A stretch of 22,357 nucleotides of DNA, taken from positions 1 to 22,357 of the IMG/VR virus record IMGVR_UViG_3300037010_004509. One strand, given 5' to 3'. Positions 7,301 to 14,990 of the stretch are shown here, piece by piece. A program made the translations under genes and the position numbers. This DNA comes from a virus. The stretch's first letter is position 1. Each line of letters opens with the position of its first letter. The notes beneath the pieces are model-generated. The model was not told the DNA's origin, did no database searches, and saw only the letters and a list, made by a program, of their open reading frames with translations.

Positions 7301-9599
7301 TACCTGCAAAGTCCAGATCGGCAGGCTGGGTGCACTGGAACGCGGCCTGCTTTGCCATCGGCGTGATGCTGAGCCCGGCAAGCGCACTGATCTGCGGATT
7401 GCTGGCGGTGATCTGGCTCCACGGCCCTTTGCGGCCAGTCACGGCCACTGGGCGCACGCGCAGGGCGATCGAGCGCCAGGGGCCGCCGTCGGCACGTGCG
7501 TCGTCGGCCGAGTAGGTCCACTGGCCCGAGGTCACGTTGCTGACGCTGCGCACTGTGGCCAGCGGCGCGCCGGCCAGCGCCTCGACGTCGTAGCTGGTGG
7601 CGCCATCGACCAGATCCCACTTGATCTGCGCTTCACCGCCGACCCAGGGCTTGAGCAGTGCGAGGTTCTGCACGCCGGCCAGCGGCGCGCCGGTGATCAG
7701 GTAGGTGTAGGCCGGCACGTCGGCCAGCGACTGCTGCCCGGCCCCGAAGATGTTGCGCGCGGTGAACTTGACGTAGATGGTGCGCCCGACCCACTGCTTG
7801 TCGTACGGGTAGCGCAGCACCGCGTCGTCAAGCCGGGTGAACAGCGAGCCGGCAGCATGCGCCGTGATGTCGGTGCCGTGCGCACCGCGCACCAGGTACT
7901 GGAGGTTGTAGGTGTTCACGCCGGTCAGCGTGGCGTCACGGTAGGCCAGCAGCTCGCCGCCTGCGTAGCACAGGGTGCTGAGGTCAGTGGCGTCTTGCAT
8001 GGTGCCGGCCAGCAGCACGCCCCCGGACACGCCCAGCGACACGGCCAGGGTGCTGACGGTGTCAATGACACCGCCCACGGGCAGCGTGGCCGTCAGCGCC
8101 CCGTGGCGAGCCTTGGCGGTGACCTCGGCCACGCGCTGGTAGGTGCTGCCATCAGTGCTGACGTGCATCTCGGCACCACCCCACAGCGGGCCGCCCGAGG
8201 TGGCAATCCACACCTCGGGCGTGCCACCCGTCAGGCTCAGCGGCGGCTCGAACATGACGGGCGCGGCGACGTTGCCGGGCGACTGGTTGTAGTCCACCCC
8301 GCCGCCGGCAGGCGACTGCGGCGTGATCTGCACCACCTGCTGCGAGCCGAGCGGACAGTCTTCAGCCTCGACGCGCAGATCGCCTTCATCACCCTCCTCG
8401 ATCGAGGTGATGCGCACGGTGTACTGGGCCATGCCGTCCGGGGCATAGGTCAGCGCAACGATGTCCATCGGCTCCAGGCGGTCCCAGCGCAGCGAGAGCC
8501 GGAATTCGTAGGTAGTACGCACGGCGCCCGCGCGGTCGCGCCGGAAGTCGGCCAGCTTCTGCGCGACATGGCCGACGCAGATCTCGGCAAACTCGTCTGG
8601 CTCGGCCGACAGCACCCCAAAGCGTTCGATGCTGCCCAGATCCTTGCTTTCGACCGTGGCGGCGTTGTATTCGTTGCTCCGGTCGCTGTACTTGATCTGG
8701 AAGTGGTTCTTGGCGTCGGCGGCGCCCTTGCGCTTGATCTTGATGGGCGGGCCGTCGCCGTCGGGCAGCAGGTCGTCCGCAGTCAGCTCCGGGATCGAGG
8801 CGACGGCAGGCGTGTAGGTCGCGCCGTTGCCGGTGGCGGCCGTGTCGGAATACGGCACGAACTTCAGCGCGCCGTCGCTCCAGAACATGCCGCACTGCGC
8901 GATCTCGGCCAGGCGTACCAGCGCGTCCTTGGCAGCCTTCTGGTCATCGTAGGCCGGGCTGGCGAAGATGCTGTTCGCGGCGCAGAAGTTGGCCAGCTGG
9001 GCTAGGTCGCCGAGCTTGGAGGCAAGCAGGCCGACGCCGTCGAGCTTGTCGGTCAGCAGCGCCGTGATGACGTTCTCGATCCGCGCGTCGGGAATGGTGT
9101 CGCTGACGCGGGTGGCCGACTTGATCTCGAAGGTGTGGCGATCGACGCTGCCGCCCGAGCCGAGATCCATCGACGCCTTGGCGGCATACGCCAGCCCCCG
9201 GTACGGCAGCGCGGTGGCAGCGTGGTTGGTGGCCCAATGCGGATGGGCGGTCTGGACGTCGGTGCCGGTGTAGAGGTCGAGTCCGAGCGAGGTGGTGGTG
9301 TGCTTTTTCTTGTCGGCCCAGATGGTGCCGACGCCGCTGATCGGGCCACGGCAGATCGCCAGGATCACGGCGGCCTTGTATTCGTAGCTGGTCGATTCGC
9401 CACCGCCGCCCTTGCCGCCCTGCTTCTGCTTTTTCTCGATCGCCTGGAAGTCGTCCCACTGGATGACGTTGGGCGCCACCCGGTTGGTGCCAAACACCCA
9501 GGGAATGCAGCGGCCGAGCACGGTCGTCTGCACTTTCATGCCGCTGAGCTTGGTCTGCCCGGTGTCGGCTTGGCTGTTGCGTCCTGCGAATCCGCTCAT
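4311..9599 (-). CDS. Tail tip / host specificity protein (gpJ-like), with modular receptor-binding region
   Basis: A 1762-aa central tip protein, which would sit at the distal tail end, bind the host surface and trigger DNA ejection. The N-terminal half has the tip-J pattern (early CIPWVFGTNRVAPN, the later QYTVRITSIEEGDEGD region up to about residue 420). About 640-840 contains two fibronectin-III-like repeats. The C-terminal third has three modules that open NLIPNSSFE (941), NLVANGDFA (1246) and NLIPNSAFA (1480), like jelly-roll carbohydrate-binding folds. They are separated by 10-residue repeats at 1120-1239 and 1432-1471. The C-terminal about 60 residues (from SLNINNRFIVAADG) resemble a conserved tip end. 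The start ATG overlaps the NlpC/P60 stop (ATGA). A G8 tract precedes module 1. Module 2 has about 49% GC, unlike the roughly 70% of the N-terminal part. The family call is strong; the carbohydrate-binding role is inferred from the look of the modules. Confidence 0.92.
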   Translation of the reverse strand: MSGFAGRNSQADTGQTKLSGMKVQTTVLGRCIPWVFGTNRVAPNVIQWDDFQAIEKKQKQGGKGGGGESTSYEYKAAVILAICRGPISGVGTIWADKKKHTTTSLGLDLYTGTDVQTAHPHWATNHAATALPYRGLAYAAKASMDLGSGGSVDRHTFEIKSATRVSDTIPDARIENVITALLTDKLDGVGLLASKLGDLAQLANFCAANSIFASPAYDDQKAAKDALVRLAEIAQCGMFWSDGALKFVPYSDTAATGNGATYTPAVASIPELTADDLLPDGDGPPIKIKRKGAADAKNHFQIKYSDRSNEYNAATVESKDLGSIERFGVLSAEPDEFAEICVGHVAQKLADFRRDRAGAVRTTYEFRLSLRWDRLEPMDIVALTYAPDGMAQYTVRITSIEEGDEGDLRVEAEDCPLGSQQVVQITPQSPAGGGVDYNQSPGNVAAPVMFEPPLSLTGGTPEVWIATSGGPLWGGAEMHVSTDGSTYQRVAEVTAKARHGALTATLPVGGVIDTVSTLAVSLGVSGGVLLAGTMQDATDLSTLCYAGGELLAYRDATLTGVNTYNLQYLVRGAHGTDITAHAAGSLFTRLDDAVLRYPYDKQWVGRTIYVKFTARNIFGAGQQSLADVPAYTYLITGAPLAGVQNLALLKPWVGGEAQIKWDLVDGATSYDVEALAGAPLATVRSVSNVTSGQWTYSADDARADGGPWRSIALRVRPVAVTGRKGPWSQITASNPQISALAGLSITPMAKQAAFQCTQPADLDFAGIQVWVSTTLPVATTAANLVYDGPDVFTTINKLANGTALAAGTTYYLKAAGYDAFGKDALAYSSELTFTVAGMVPDVGSVIATMLADGAVTTAKFAAGLEPVSISTAPSLPTTKTTEALVWHGKLYRWSGTAYVSSVPAGDLTGQLTDVQIAAVAAAKVTGTLTASQLAVSIGGGNLIPNSSFEVDSNTDGWADNWGNYLGFGTPTIDTDSKHGARSQRVLAIGSIANPCISLQGNRPPITAGSTYVISAWAKADVGQTLLLGCKTFAVATGGAEMGTFAQSIVVAASDSWQRLSITVTPSANSFISPTIGLAGTPAAGTQLRVDAVQVEQGDMITAYAPKPDEILPGTITGTEISDNAITTPKLSAGAVVAGKIAANAVSANEIAAGSITTSKLSAGAVTANELSAGAVTAGKIAAGAVTATEISAGAITAGKIAAGSITASELAANSIVAGKIAAGAISATEVAAGAITTDKMLVTGTNLVANGDFASGDLKNWRPFAGATWMSVVAASTAGVPAGAPSTNVCQIAWGGGSSSVAVFAAAKAYSDVGANADGFELRAGTEYDVKIWAVKSSDFANTTTSQLIAFYLKSDGTVNNQIMVINLSALVGTSWSELSGSFVAPAGAIRCWLYIYVPAMTAGKIWFTRLRARDKYGSDLIVDGSIISSKILAGAVTADKITANAVTADKISAGAITTDKIAAGAVTAAHISSGLPGGNLIPNSAFAATYLDAGGVLQADGHTFSTAAVIPVGVLTSGLNLAGTAWQLTGVNTLSLRQTGVDGAGNGTAYADMAGPTWPVVGGQPYEFSFYSGALRCSVTGYVTWRDVAGAVITFTALPTNAAEAGGGQALSGYKRLFAVAAAPAGAVTAQLTYRKLATLAGQADSWMFVVCPMGAPALSAAQSAPSPWVPTGLGTQISGGVIKTGTLTADKISVTQLSAISANLGAITAGSLNINNRFIVAADGTTTIRSAASGQRTELDNQQMRVYDSNGVMRVRLGIW
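5187..5306 (-). repeat. Four further 10-residue repeats inside the tip protein
   Basis: Residues 1432-1471 are four units of the same decapeptide family (ILAGAVTADK, ITANAVTADK, ISAGAITTDK, IAAGAVTAAH). Here the last residue is Lys three times and then His, without the Lys/Glu alternation of the longer array. They join module 2 to module 3. Confidence 0.88.
5883..6242 (-). repeat. Twelve tandem 10-residue (30-bp) repeats inside the tip protein
   Basis: Residues 1120-1239 of the tip protein divide into twelve exact 10-residue units with consensus [IL]-[SA]-A-[GN]-[AS]-[VI]-x-[AT]-x-[KE], for example LSAGAVVAGK and IAAGAVTATE. From the second unit to the last, the final residue alternates strictly Lys, Glu, Lys, Glu. 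There is no indel between units. Such decapeptide arrays in phage fibres probably form an extended beta-helical or trimeric stalk. They join module 1 to module 2. Confidence 0.9.
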
Positions 9600-10036
9600 G
9601 GGGTGATCAGTGAGTAGTAGCCGACCAGGCGCTCGGCCAGGTAGGCCGAGGTGCGCAGGTCAGAAATGACAACGGCCCCGTCAGGGGCGTAGGCGTGCAG
9701 GACCACACCGAGCTCCAGCACGATGGCCGCGTGCGAGGCCACGCGGCCGAACTTGAACAGCGCGGCATCACCCGGCGCTGGCGCGGCCACTGGCCGGCCA
9801 GCGCTCAGCACGCCGTGCAGGAAGCGCTCATCGTCGCGGTGCAGGTGCCAGTCCATCGGGTAATCGCCCGGATCGACCTGCCCCGGCTGGAGCAGCCCGA
9901 CCGCCTCATAGACCGCCAGCAGCAGCTGGGCGCAGTCCACGCCGGCACCGAGCACCCTGGCCCGGTGGTGCCAGGGCGTACCGAGCCAGCGCCGGGCCTC
10001 TGTGCAGACGTCGGCACGGATATCGAGGGCACCCAT
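9596..10036 (-). CDS. NlpC/P60-family tail peptidase
   Basis: A 146-aa cysteine peptidase of the phage NlpC/P60 type, expected to cut peptidoglycan stem peptides at the tail tip during infection. The catalytic elements are visible: Cys35 in GAGVDCAQLL, His102 in ASHAAIVLE, and a third polar residue, His114, in VLHAYA. Length and position (between DUF2163 and the J-like gene) match the phage/GTA NlpC/P60 group rather than lysis endopeptidases. It has no signal peptide. The ATG follows the DUF2163 stop by two bases (TGACCATG), and its own stop overlaps the next ATG. It acts in the virion and should not be counted as the lysis endolysin. Confidence 0.92.
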   Translation of the reverse strand: MGALDIRADVCTEARRWLGTPWHHRARVLGAGVDCAQLLLAVYEAVGLLQPGQVDPGDYPMDWHLHRDDERFLHGVLSAGRPVAAPAPGDAALFKFGRVASHAAIVLELGVVLHAYAPDGAVVISDLRTSAYLAERLVGYYSLITP

Positions 10037-10038
10037 GG

Positions 10039-10896
10039 TCAGAGCGTCGTCTCGGGCGACGGCGTGTAGGGCTCGCCGCGGAACTGGGCAGCGTTGTTGA
10101 ACTTGGCGGCGCAGGTGGCGCGCGTGTGGTCACAGCCGGCAGCGACCAGGAAGCTATCGCCGCTGGCGGGCGCCGCCGGCCAGGGCTCGGCGACAATCAC
10201 GGCACCACCGACCTGGATGTACTCCTTGACGCCCCGAATGACGCCGGCATTGGCGCCAGTGACGCCGCGGATGATGCCGCCCGTGAACCAGCCCGTCGCC
10301 TGCGTCAGCGTGGTGCCAATGCGTACGCGGGTGGCGCCGGCCGCAGCGTTGCAGCTGATCTCGGTCTTGAGCGCCTTGCAGGTCAAGGGGTCGTACAGCG
10401 TGTTGCGGCAGCCGGCCTGGTAGAGGCTGCGCGGCACCTTGGTGTCGAACAGCTCGGTGGCGCTGCGCAGGGTGATCTTCAGCTCTGGCGCGCCGCCCTC
10501 GATGTCGCTCACGCGGCCGTCGAAGACATGCAGCGTGCCGACGGCCGGCTGCGTCCAGTCGTTCCAGTAGCCGCGCCTGATCGACACCTCGGCACCATCG
10601 AGCAGACCGGTGCGCATGACGCTTGCCCACGGCACGGTGCCGAGCAGATCGCCGAGGCGGTAGGTGACGGTCAGCGTCATCGTGCCGACTTCGATACCGA
10701 GCGTGCGCCGCGTGCCGGTGCGCTGGAACAGCGGTGTGCCGCCGACCCAGGTCTGCGCGTCAGCGGCAAGCACCAGGTCGCGGTTGCAGAAGCGGTAGGT
10801 GCTGCCGCCAGACAGGGTGATCGCGATCAGGTCGGCCGTGAGGAGCAGGCGAGCCGAGGCAAGGTGATCGATTAGGGGCGTGGAAGCGGTTTTCAT
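10039..10896 (-). CDS. DUF2163 / phage_BR0599-type tail tip protein, possible Fe-S hub (gpL-like)
   Basis: A 285-aa protein of the DUF2163 type found in tail tips of siphoviruses and gene transfer agents, with the typical C-terminal signature GCDHTRATCAAKFNNAAQFRG. Residues 1-150 are beta rich. Four cysteines at 163, 173, 255 and 262 are spaced as pairs (CX9C and CX6C), similar to the cysteine arrangement in lambda gpL, which binds a 4Fe-4S cluster. Cys182 is an extra. The protein probably bridges the distal tail (DUF2460) and the J-like tip. Start ATG 10896 follows the DUF2460 stop by three bases. The family call is firm; the metal cluster is an inference from family knowledge and cysteine spacing. 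Confidence 0.9.
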   Translation of the reverse strand: MKTASTPLIDHLASARLLLTADLIAITLSGGSTYRFCNRDLVLAADAQTWVGGTPLFQRTGTRRTLGIEVGTMTLTVTYRLGDLLGTVPWASVMRTGLLDGAEVSIRRGYWNDWTQPAVGTLHVFDGRVSDIEGGAPELKITLRSATELFDTKVPRSLYQAGCRNTLYDPLTCKALKTEISCNAAAGATRVRIGTTLTQATGWFTGGIIRGVTGANAGVIRGVKEYIQVGGAVIVAEPWPAAPASGDSFLVAAGCDHTRATCAAKFNNAAQFRGEPYTPSPETTL

Positions 10897-10899
10897 GGG

Positions 10900-11502
10900 T
10901 CACCCAATTTGGTTGCCGAGCGCGCCGACCAGGTCGCACTTGTTCAGCTCCCAGATGTCTTGCATGAGTTGGCGCGGCGAGAGCGTGTCGTCGGCGAAGC
11001 GGCAGCGGTGGTAGTACTCGCCCGTCCATCTCAGCACGGCGCCGAGCGCTGGCGCAGTCGTGAACGTGATCAGCCCGGTGCTGCCAAGCGTGTAGGCGCT
11101 GGTGGCCGTGCCGTTGACGGTGATGCTGCCGATGGTCTTGATGTTGCTCACCGGCTGGACGAAGCCGCCCCAGGTGCTCACCAGGCTGAAGATCTTGTTC
11201 ACCCCGTCGCCGGTGCCGAAGCTCTGGTCGGTGGCCTGGTAGTCGCTGGCGTCGAGCAACAGGAAGCTGTTGCTCTGGCCCTGGTGCCGCAGGAACAGCC
11301 CCACGACGGCCTGAAGCTCCAGATAGGCCGCAGCGCTGCGCAGGAACTCGAACGACATCTTGATCTGGTAGGTCGGGTAAGCGCGCTCAGCAAGGCGCAC
11401 CTCATAGCCGCTGACGGCGCGCACGACGCGGGTGCTAAACTCGGGCTCCTTCTCGGTGCCCCACTTGATGCCCGGCAGCGTGGGGAATACTTCGTTGCTC
11501 AT
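10900..11502 (-). CDS. DUF2460-type distal tail protein
   Basis: A 200-aa protein of the DUF2460 family, recognised by its N-terminus (FPTLPGIKWGTEKEPEFST ... VSGYEVRLAERAYP) and a C-terminus with YHRCRFADDTL. In gene transfer agents and related siphoviruses it is the distal tail protein, forming a ring between the tube and the tip. It lies between the tape measure (ATGA overlap at its start) and DUF2163, the standard order. No signal peptide or membrane segment is seen. The length is usual for the family. Confidence 0.9.
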   Translation of the reverse strand: MSNEVFPTLPGIKWGTEKEPEFSTRVVRAVSGYEVRLAERAYPTYQIKMSFEFLRSAAAYLELQAVVGLFLRHQGQSNSFLLLDASDYQATDQSFGTGDGVNKIFSLVSTWGGFVQPVSNIKTIGSITVNGTATSAYTLGSTGLITFTTAPALGAVLRWTGEYYHRCRFADDTLSPRQLMQDIWELNKCDLVGALGNQIG

Positions 11503-14500
11503 GACCGGATCCGGTTGTTCTTGACCTGTTGCAGCCAGATGTCGCCGAGCACGTTGGCGTTGCGGCGCAGGTCATCAGCCGTCAGTCGGCCGGAGTGGTC
11601 GTTGTAGGTCACGGGAGCGCTCACGCGCTCGCCACCCATGCCGGCTGCCGACATGGCCGCCACTGCGCCGCGTGCAAACCCTCCCGGCTGCGCTGCCGAG
11701 GCAGTGGCCGGCGCATGCATCGCGGCCATCGGGTCGATGGCGGGCAGCGGCAGGCGCCCAGACGGCTCTGGCTGCAATGTGTTCATGGCCTGCGCCCCGA
11801 GGGTGCCGAGCGCGCGAATGGTGTTGGCATGCTGCCGGGGCAGCACCATTTCTTCCTCGTGCAGCTGGGTCATCGGGTCGGTGCCGGCCGGGATGTCGTA
11901 GCCACCCCGGGCGGACTTGACCTTGCCAGCCAGTGCCGACACCCCGGCGAACGCCGCCGCTGCCGCGCCGACTGCCAACACAGGGCCGACGTACGGAATA
12001 CCGACCATAGCCTTCCAGGCACCGGCCATGGCCTCCCAGGCGCTGCTCATGATGTTCTTGGTCGCCGTCATGGCCCACAGCGCCACCGACTGCACGGACC
12101 CTGCCGTCTCGGCCGCGCCGCGCGCACCGACTCCGGCCACAGTGGCGCTGGTCTTGGTGGTCTCGCCCAGCAGCCAGGCGCCGACGCGCGGCTTGATGAC
12201 ATCGATCATGAAGAACCTGACAGCCTCCGTACCGATGGCTTTCTGGGCGTTCTTCCAGGTCAAAGTGCCGTTGATCATCGCGTTGATGCCCTGGTCGTAG
12301 AGACCCGACATGTGCTGCTGCAGCGAGTCCCAAACACGGGCCTGTTCGCGGGCCGACGCGGCCGACGCCTGGCCCCGGATCTGCGCCAGGCGCTGCTGGT
12401 GCTGTGCCTCCAGGGTCTCGATCTGGGCCTTGAGCTGGGCGTACTTGACCGGGTCGTTGGCGGGGTCGATTGCATCGATCTGGCTGGAGAGCGCCTGCAT
12501 GCGAATGGCTTGCTTGCGCTGCTCGAATGTCTCTTCCTGCTGCAGCAATGCGGCTTTGGTGATCTGGCCAAGCGACTGGCTGCGGCGCGCTTCTTCTTCG
12601 GCGATGCCGACCTTGGACAGCTCGCGCTCTTCCCACGAGCGCAGCTGCGTCATCTGAATGTCTTCGCTCTGGCGGTACTGCTCGCGCGTGATCGAGCCCC
12701 GGATCTGGCCGACGCGGGTGTTGTGCTGCACCTCCAGGGCCTGGATCTGCGCGTTGGTCTGCGCCACCTTCACGGCGTCGCGGGTCGGGTCGAGCCCGCC
12801 GAGCTGCTGCTGCAGCGCATCGCGCCGGATGGCGGTGCGGCGTGTCTCGAACTGGATTTCCTGTTCGAGCAGCTCTACGGCCGACATTTGCCCGGTCTGC
12901 TGGCGGCGCCGGGCTGCTTCCTGTTCCTGATCGATCTGCGCGAGCGCTTCACGCTCGCTGGCCTGCAGCGTGATCTGGCCGATCTGCTGGGCCTGCTGCG
13001 CCTCGTCTTTCAGGACGGCGGTCTTGAGGTCGCTGATCTTGCGCTGCACCGAAATGCGGTCGCTGGCGGTCATCTTCTCGGAGCGGGCGATGTTCTCCCA
13101 GAACGCCAGCTCGTCCTTCTGCGACATGCTGTGCAGCGCGTCCCGTTCGGCAGCAACATGACGCTCGTTGGCAAGCGACTCCTCAAACTTGCCCATGTGC
13201 GACTTCTCGGCGCCGCCGGCCGGCTTCTGGTCTTTGTGCTTGGCAGCGATTGCCGCTTCATCATGCTTTTGCTGTTCGGCGCTGATCTCCTGGCCGACGG
13301 CCTTCAGCGCCGCAGCGTGGCGGCGGTATTCCTTGAGTTCCTTGTCCCGCTTCTCGGCCGGCGATGCGGTCGAGTCGCGCATCTGCTCAATCTTCTTGGT
13401 GGCCTCAATGGCCTGCTGGGTCTTTTCGGCCTGCTCGGCCTTCAGGGCTGCGGCTTTCTGTTCGATACGGGCCTGCTCCTGCAGCATGGCCTGTCGCTCG
13501 GTCAGCGCAGCACGCTCACGCTCCCAGCTCGATTGAGCTGCCCAACCGCCAATGGCTGCAGCGTTGGGCTTGCTGGCCTCCAGCTTCTTGAGCCGCTCTG
13601 CGACCTGATCGATCTGCTCGCCAACCGTCTCGGCCTTGCCAATGCCTTTGGCCGCATCCCAAAAACTGCTCATGGCATTGCCAGCAGCATGCGCAGCGCG
13701 CTCGATCCAGCCCAGGTGCTGAGGCTGCTCGGACAGCTGGCGCGTCATGGCCTCCATCGCCACGGCCGCAGCCTCTTGCGCACGGCCCTGCTCTTGCAGC
13801 GAGCGGATGTGCGTGTAGGTCTCGATGTTGAGGAAGTGCAGCGAGCGGTTCTGCTCCTCGGCCCACTTCGCCGCGTCATTGCCAATGCCCTTGAAGTTCT
13901 GGGCGGCCTCCTGGGCCGTCACCCCGGTGGCCCGGGCATAAGCGGTGATGGCCTGGATAGCCGGGCCGATGGCCGCCGCGCCAAACTCGCCGCTGGCCAC
14001 TGCGGCCGCAGCCGCCTCGCGCGCCGAGCCGATTGACGCGCCCGTGGCCTGCGCAGCCGAGCGGGCCAGCTCGTCGTACTTGGTCGCAGTCAGGCCTGAG
14101 GCGTTGCCGGTGTTGCGCAACGCCAGGGCGAAGGCATCGCTTTCTTTCTGGCCCGACATGAACGCGTACCCGACCAAACTGACCACAGCGACAACACCCG
14201 CCACAGCCACGGCCATCGGGGTGATGAAGCTGGCCAGCCCAAGGAACATGTTGCCAAACCCGCCGAAGCTGTCGCGCAGCTGGCCGCCCTGTTGCAGCAG
14301 GATCGTGAAGGGGTTCTGGCCACCTTGGAGCTGCGTGATGATGTCGGTGAACTGCGCAGGCACGGTGCGCATTGCCGCGTTCATCTGGCCGGCCGAGATC
14401 TGGCCGGCCTTGCCTTGCTCGTGCAGCTTCTGGATCAGGTGGTCAGCCTGCTCGCTCACGCCCAGCTGCGCGGCGCGGTAGCGCAGCAGCTCTTCAGGTT

Positions 14501-14987
14501 TCAGGCCGGCGGTTTCAACATGTTCCCGCATGGACTGCAGGAACTGCTGCTGCGCCGCCGTCTGCGCCCGGACCGCGAGCTCGGCTTTGCGGGCGTCGTC
14601 GACTGCCTTGGCATCGGCAGCGGCCTTGGCCTCCGACGCTGCGCGCACCTCCTGCAGGCGCTGCACCAGCACCTCGGCCTGGGTGGACACGCCAAGCTGC
14701 GCCGCGCGGTAGCGGACCAGCTGCTCGGAATCCAGGCCGCTGGTCTCGACCCGCTGTTGCAGCGACTGCAGGAACTGCTGCTGCGCGGTGGTCTGCGCGT
14801 GCACCGCCTGCTCGTACTCGCGTGCCCGCTGGACCAGCCCGGCGGTCGAGCCGGCATTGCCCTCGGCACCGCGCTCGACGTCGCCGAACATCTTCTGCAC
14901 GGTCTGCATGGCCGTGGCCATCTGCTGCCAGCCAGCCACGAAGCCACTGGCGTCGGCGCTGATGACGTACTGAAGGTTCTTGTCCAT
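11499..14987 (-). CDS. Tail length tape measure protein
   Basis: A 1162-aa tape measure protein that sets tail length and is ejected during infection. The conserved VPAQFTDIITQLQGGQ motif (about residues 209-224) and the following LLQQGGQLRDSFGG are typical of TMP_2-type tape measures. A hydrophobic segment follows at about 248-276. A long alpha-helical, Gln/Glu/Arg-rich coiled-coil region spans about 450-880. A second hydrophobic stretch lies at about 995-1020, followed by the conserved C-terminal GGYDIPAGTDPMTQLHEEEMVLP. Two internal duplications are visible (see the repeat entries). ATG 14987 lies three bases after the stop of the frameshifted chaperone. Roughly 1.5 angstrom per residue would predict a tail of about 170 nm, a rule of thumb only. 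Confidence 0.94.
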   Translation of the reverse strand: MDKNLQYVISADASGFVAGWQQMATAMQTVQKMFGDVERGAEGNAGSTAGLVQRAREYEQAVHAQTTAQQQFLQSLQQRVETSGLDSEQLVRYRAAQLGVSTQAEVLVQRLQEVRAASEAKAAADAKAVDDARKAELAVRAQTAAQQQFLQSMREHVETAGLKPEELLRYRAAQLGVSEQADHLIQKLHEQGKAGQISAGQMNAAMRTVPAQFTDIITQLQGGQNPFTILLQQGGQLRDSFGGFGNMFLGLASFITPMAVAVAGVVAVVSLVGYAFMSGQKESDAFALALRNTGNASGLTATKYDELARSAAQATGASIGSAREAAAAAVASGEFGAAAIGPAIQAITAYARATGVTAQEAAQNFKGIGNDAAKWAEEQNRSLHFLNIETYTHIRSLQEQGRAQEAAAVAMEAMTRQLSEQPQHLGWIERAAHAAGNAMSSFWDAAKGIGKAETVGEQIDQVAERLKKLEASKPNAAAIGGWAAQSSWERERAALTERQAMLQEQARIEQKAAALKAEQAEKTQQAIEATKKIEQMRDSTASPAEKRDKELKEYRRHAAALKAVGQEISAEQQKHDEAAIAAKHKDQKPAGGAEKSHMGKFEESLANERHVAAERDALHSMSQKDELAFWENIARSEKMTASDRISVQRKISDLKTAVLKDEAQQAQQIGQITLQASEREALAQIDQEQEAARRRQQTGQMSAVELLEQEIQFETRRTAIRRDALQQQLGGLDPTRDAVKVAQTNAQIQALEVQHNTRVGQIRGSITREQYRQSEDIQMTQLRSWEERELSKVGIAEEEARRSQSLGQITKAALLQQEETFEQRKQAIRMQALSSQIDAIDPANDPVKYAQLKAQIETLEAQHQQRLAQIRGQASAASAREQARVWDSLQQHMSGLYDQGINAMINGTLTWKNAQKAIGTEAVRFFMIDVIKPRVGAWLLGETTKTSATVAGVGARGAAETAGSVQSVALWAMTATKNIMSSAWEAMAGAWKAMVGIPYVGPVLAVGAAAAAFAGVSALAGKVKSARGGYDIPAGTDPMTQLHEEEMVLPRQHANTIRALGTLGAQAMNTLQPEPSGRLPLPAIDPMAAMHAPATASAAQPGGFARGAVAAMSAAGMGGERVSAPVTYNDHSGRLTADDLRRNANVLGDIWLQQVKNNRIRS
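12375..12960 (-). repeat. Central coiled-coil duplication in the tape measure
   Basis: Two copies of about 87 residues occur in the helical region, approximately residues 677-763 and 786-871. Both contain an E-E/Q-ARR-Q-x2-GQ segment, an F-E-x-R-x2-AIR segment, a DP-x2-D-x-VK-x-AQ segment and an ending QIRG. The period is about 108 residues. Coordinates are hand-counted and may be off by a few bases. Confidence 0.8.
14424..14807 (-). repeat. N-terminal tandem duplication in the tape measure
   Basis: Residues 61-111 (AVHAQTTAQQQFLQSL ... LVQRL; 14655-14807) recur at residues 138-188 (AVRAQTAAQQQFLQSM ... LIQKL; 14424-14576), a period of 77 residues or 231 bp. The DNA copies also remain clearly alike, so the duplication is fairly young or under conserved constraint. 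Confidence 0.9.
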
Positions 14988-14990
14988 CGG

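Noticed and set aside
6939-9005. A 688-codon open frame on the + strand opposite the tip gene
   Set aside because: A shadow of GC-rich codon use in the tip gene: composition is Arg/Gly/Ala/His biased, no motif, and the minus-strand protein is clearly real.
11529-14036. An 835-codon + strand open frame opposite the tape measure
   Set aside because: Leu/Arg/His-rich antisense of a Gln/Glu/Ala-rich coiled coil; no start context or family likeness.
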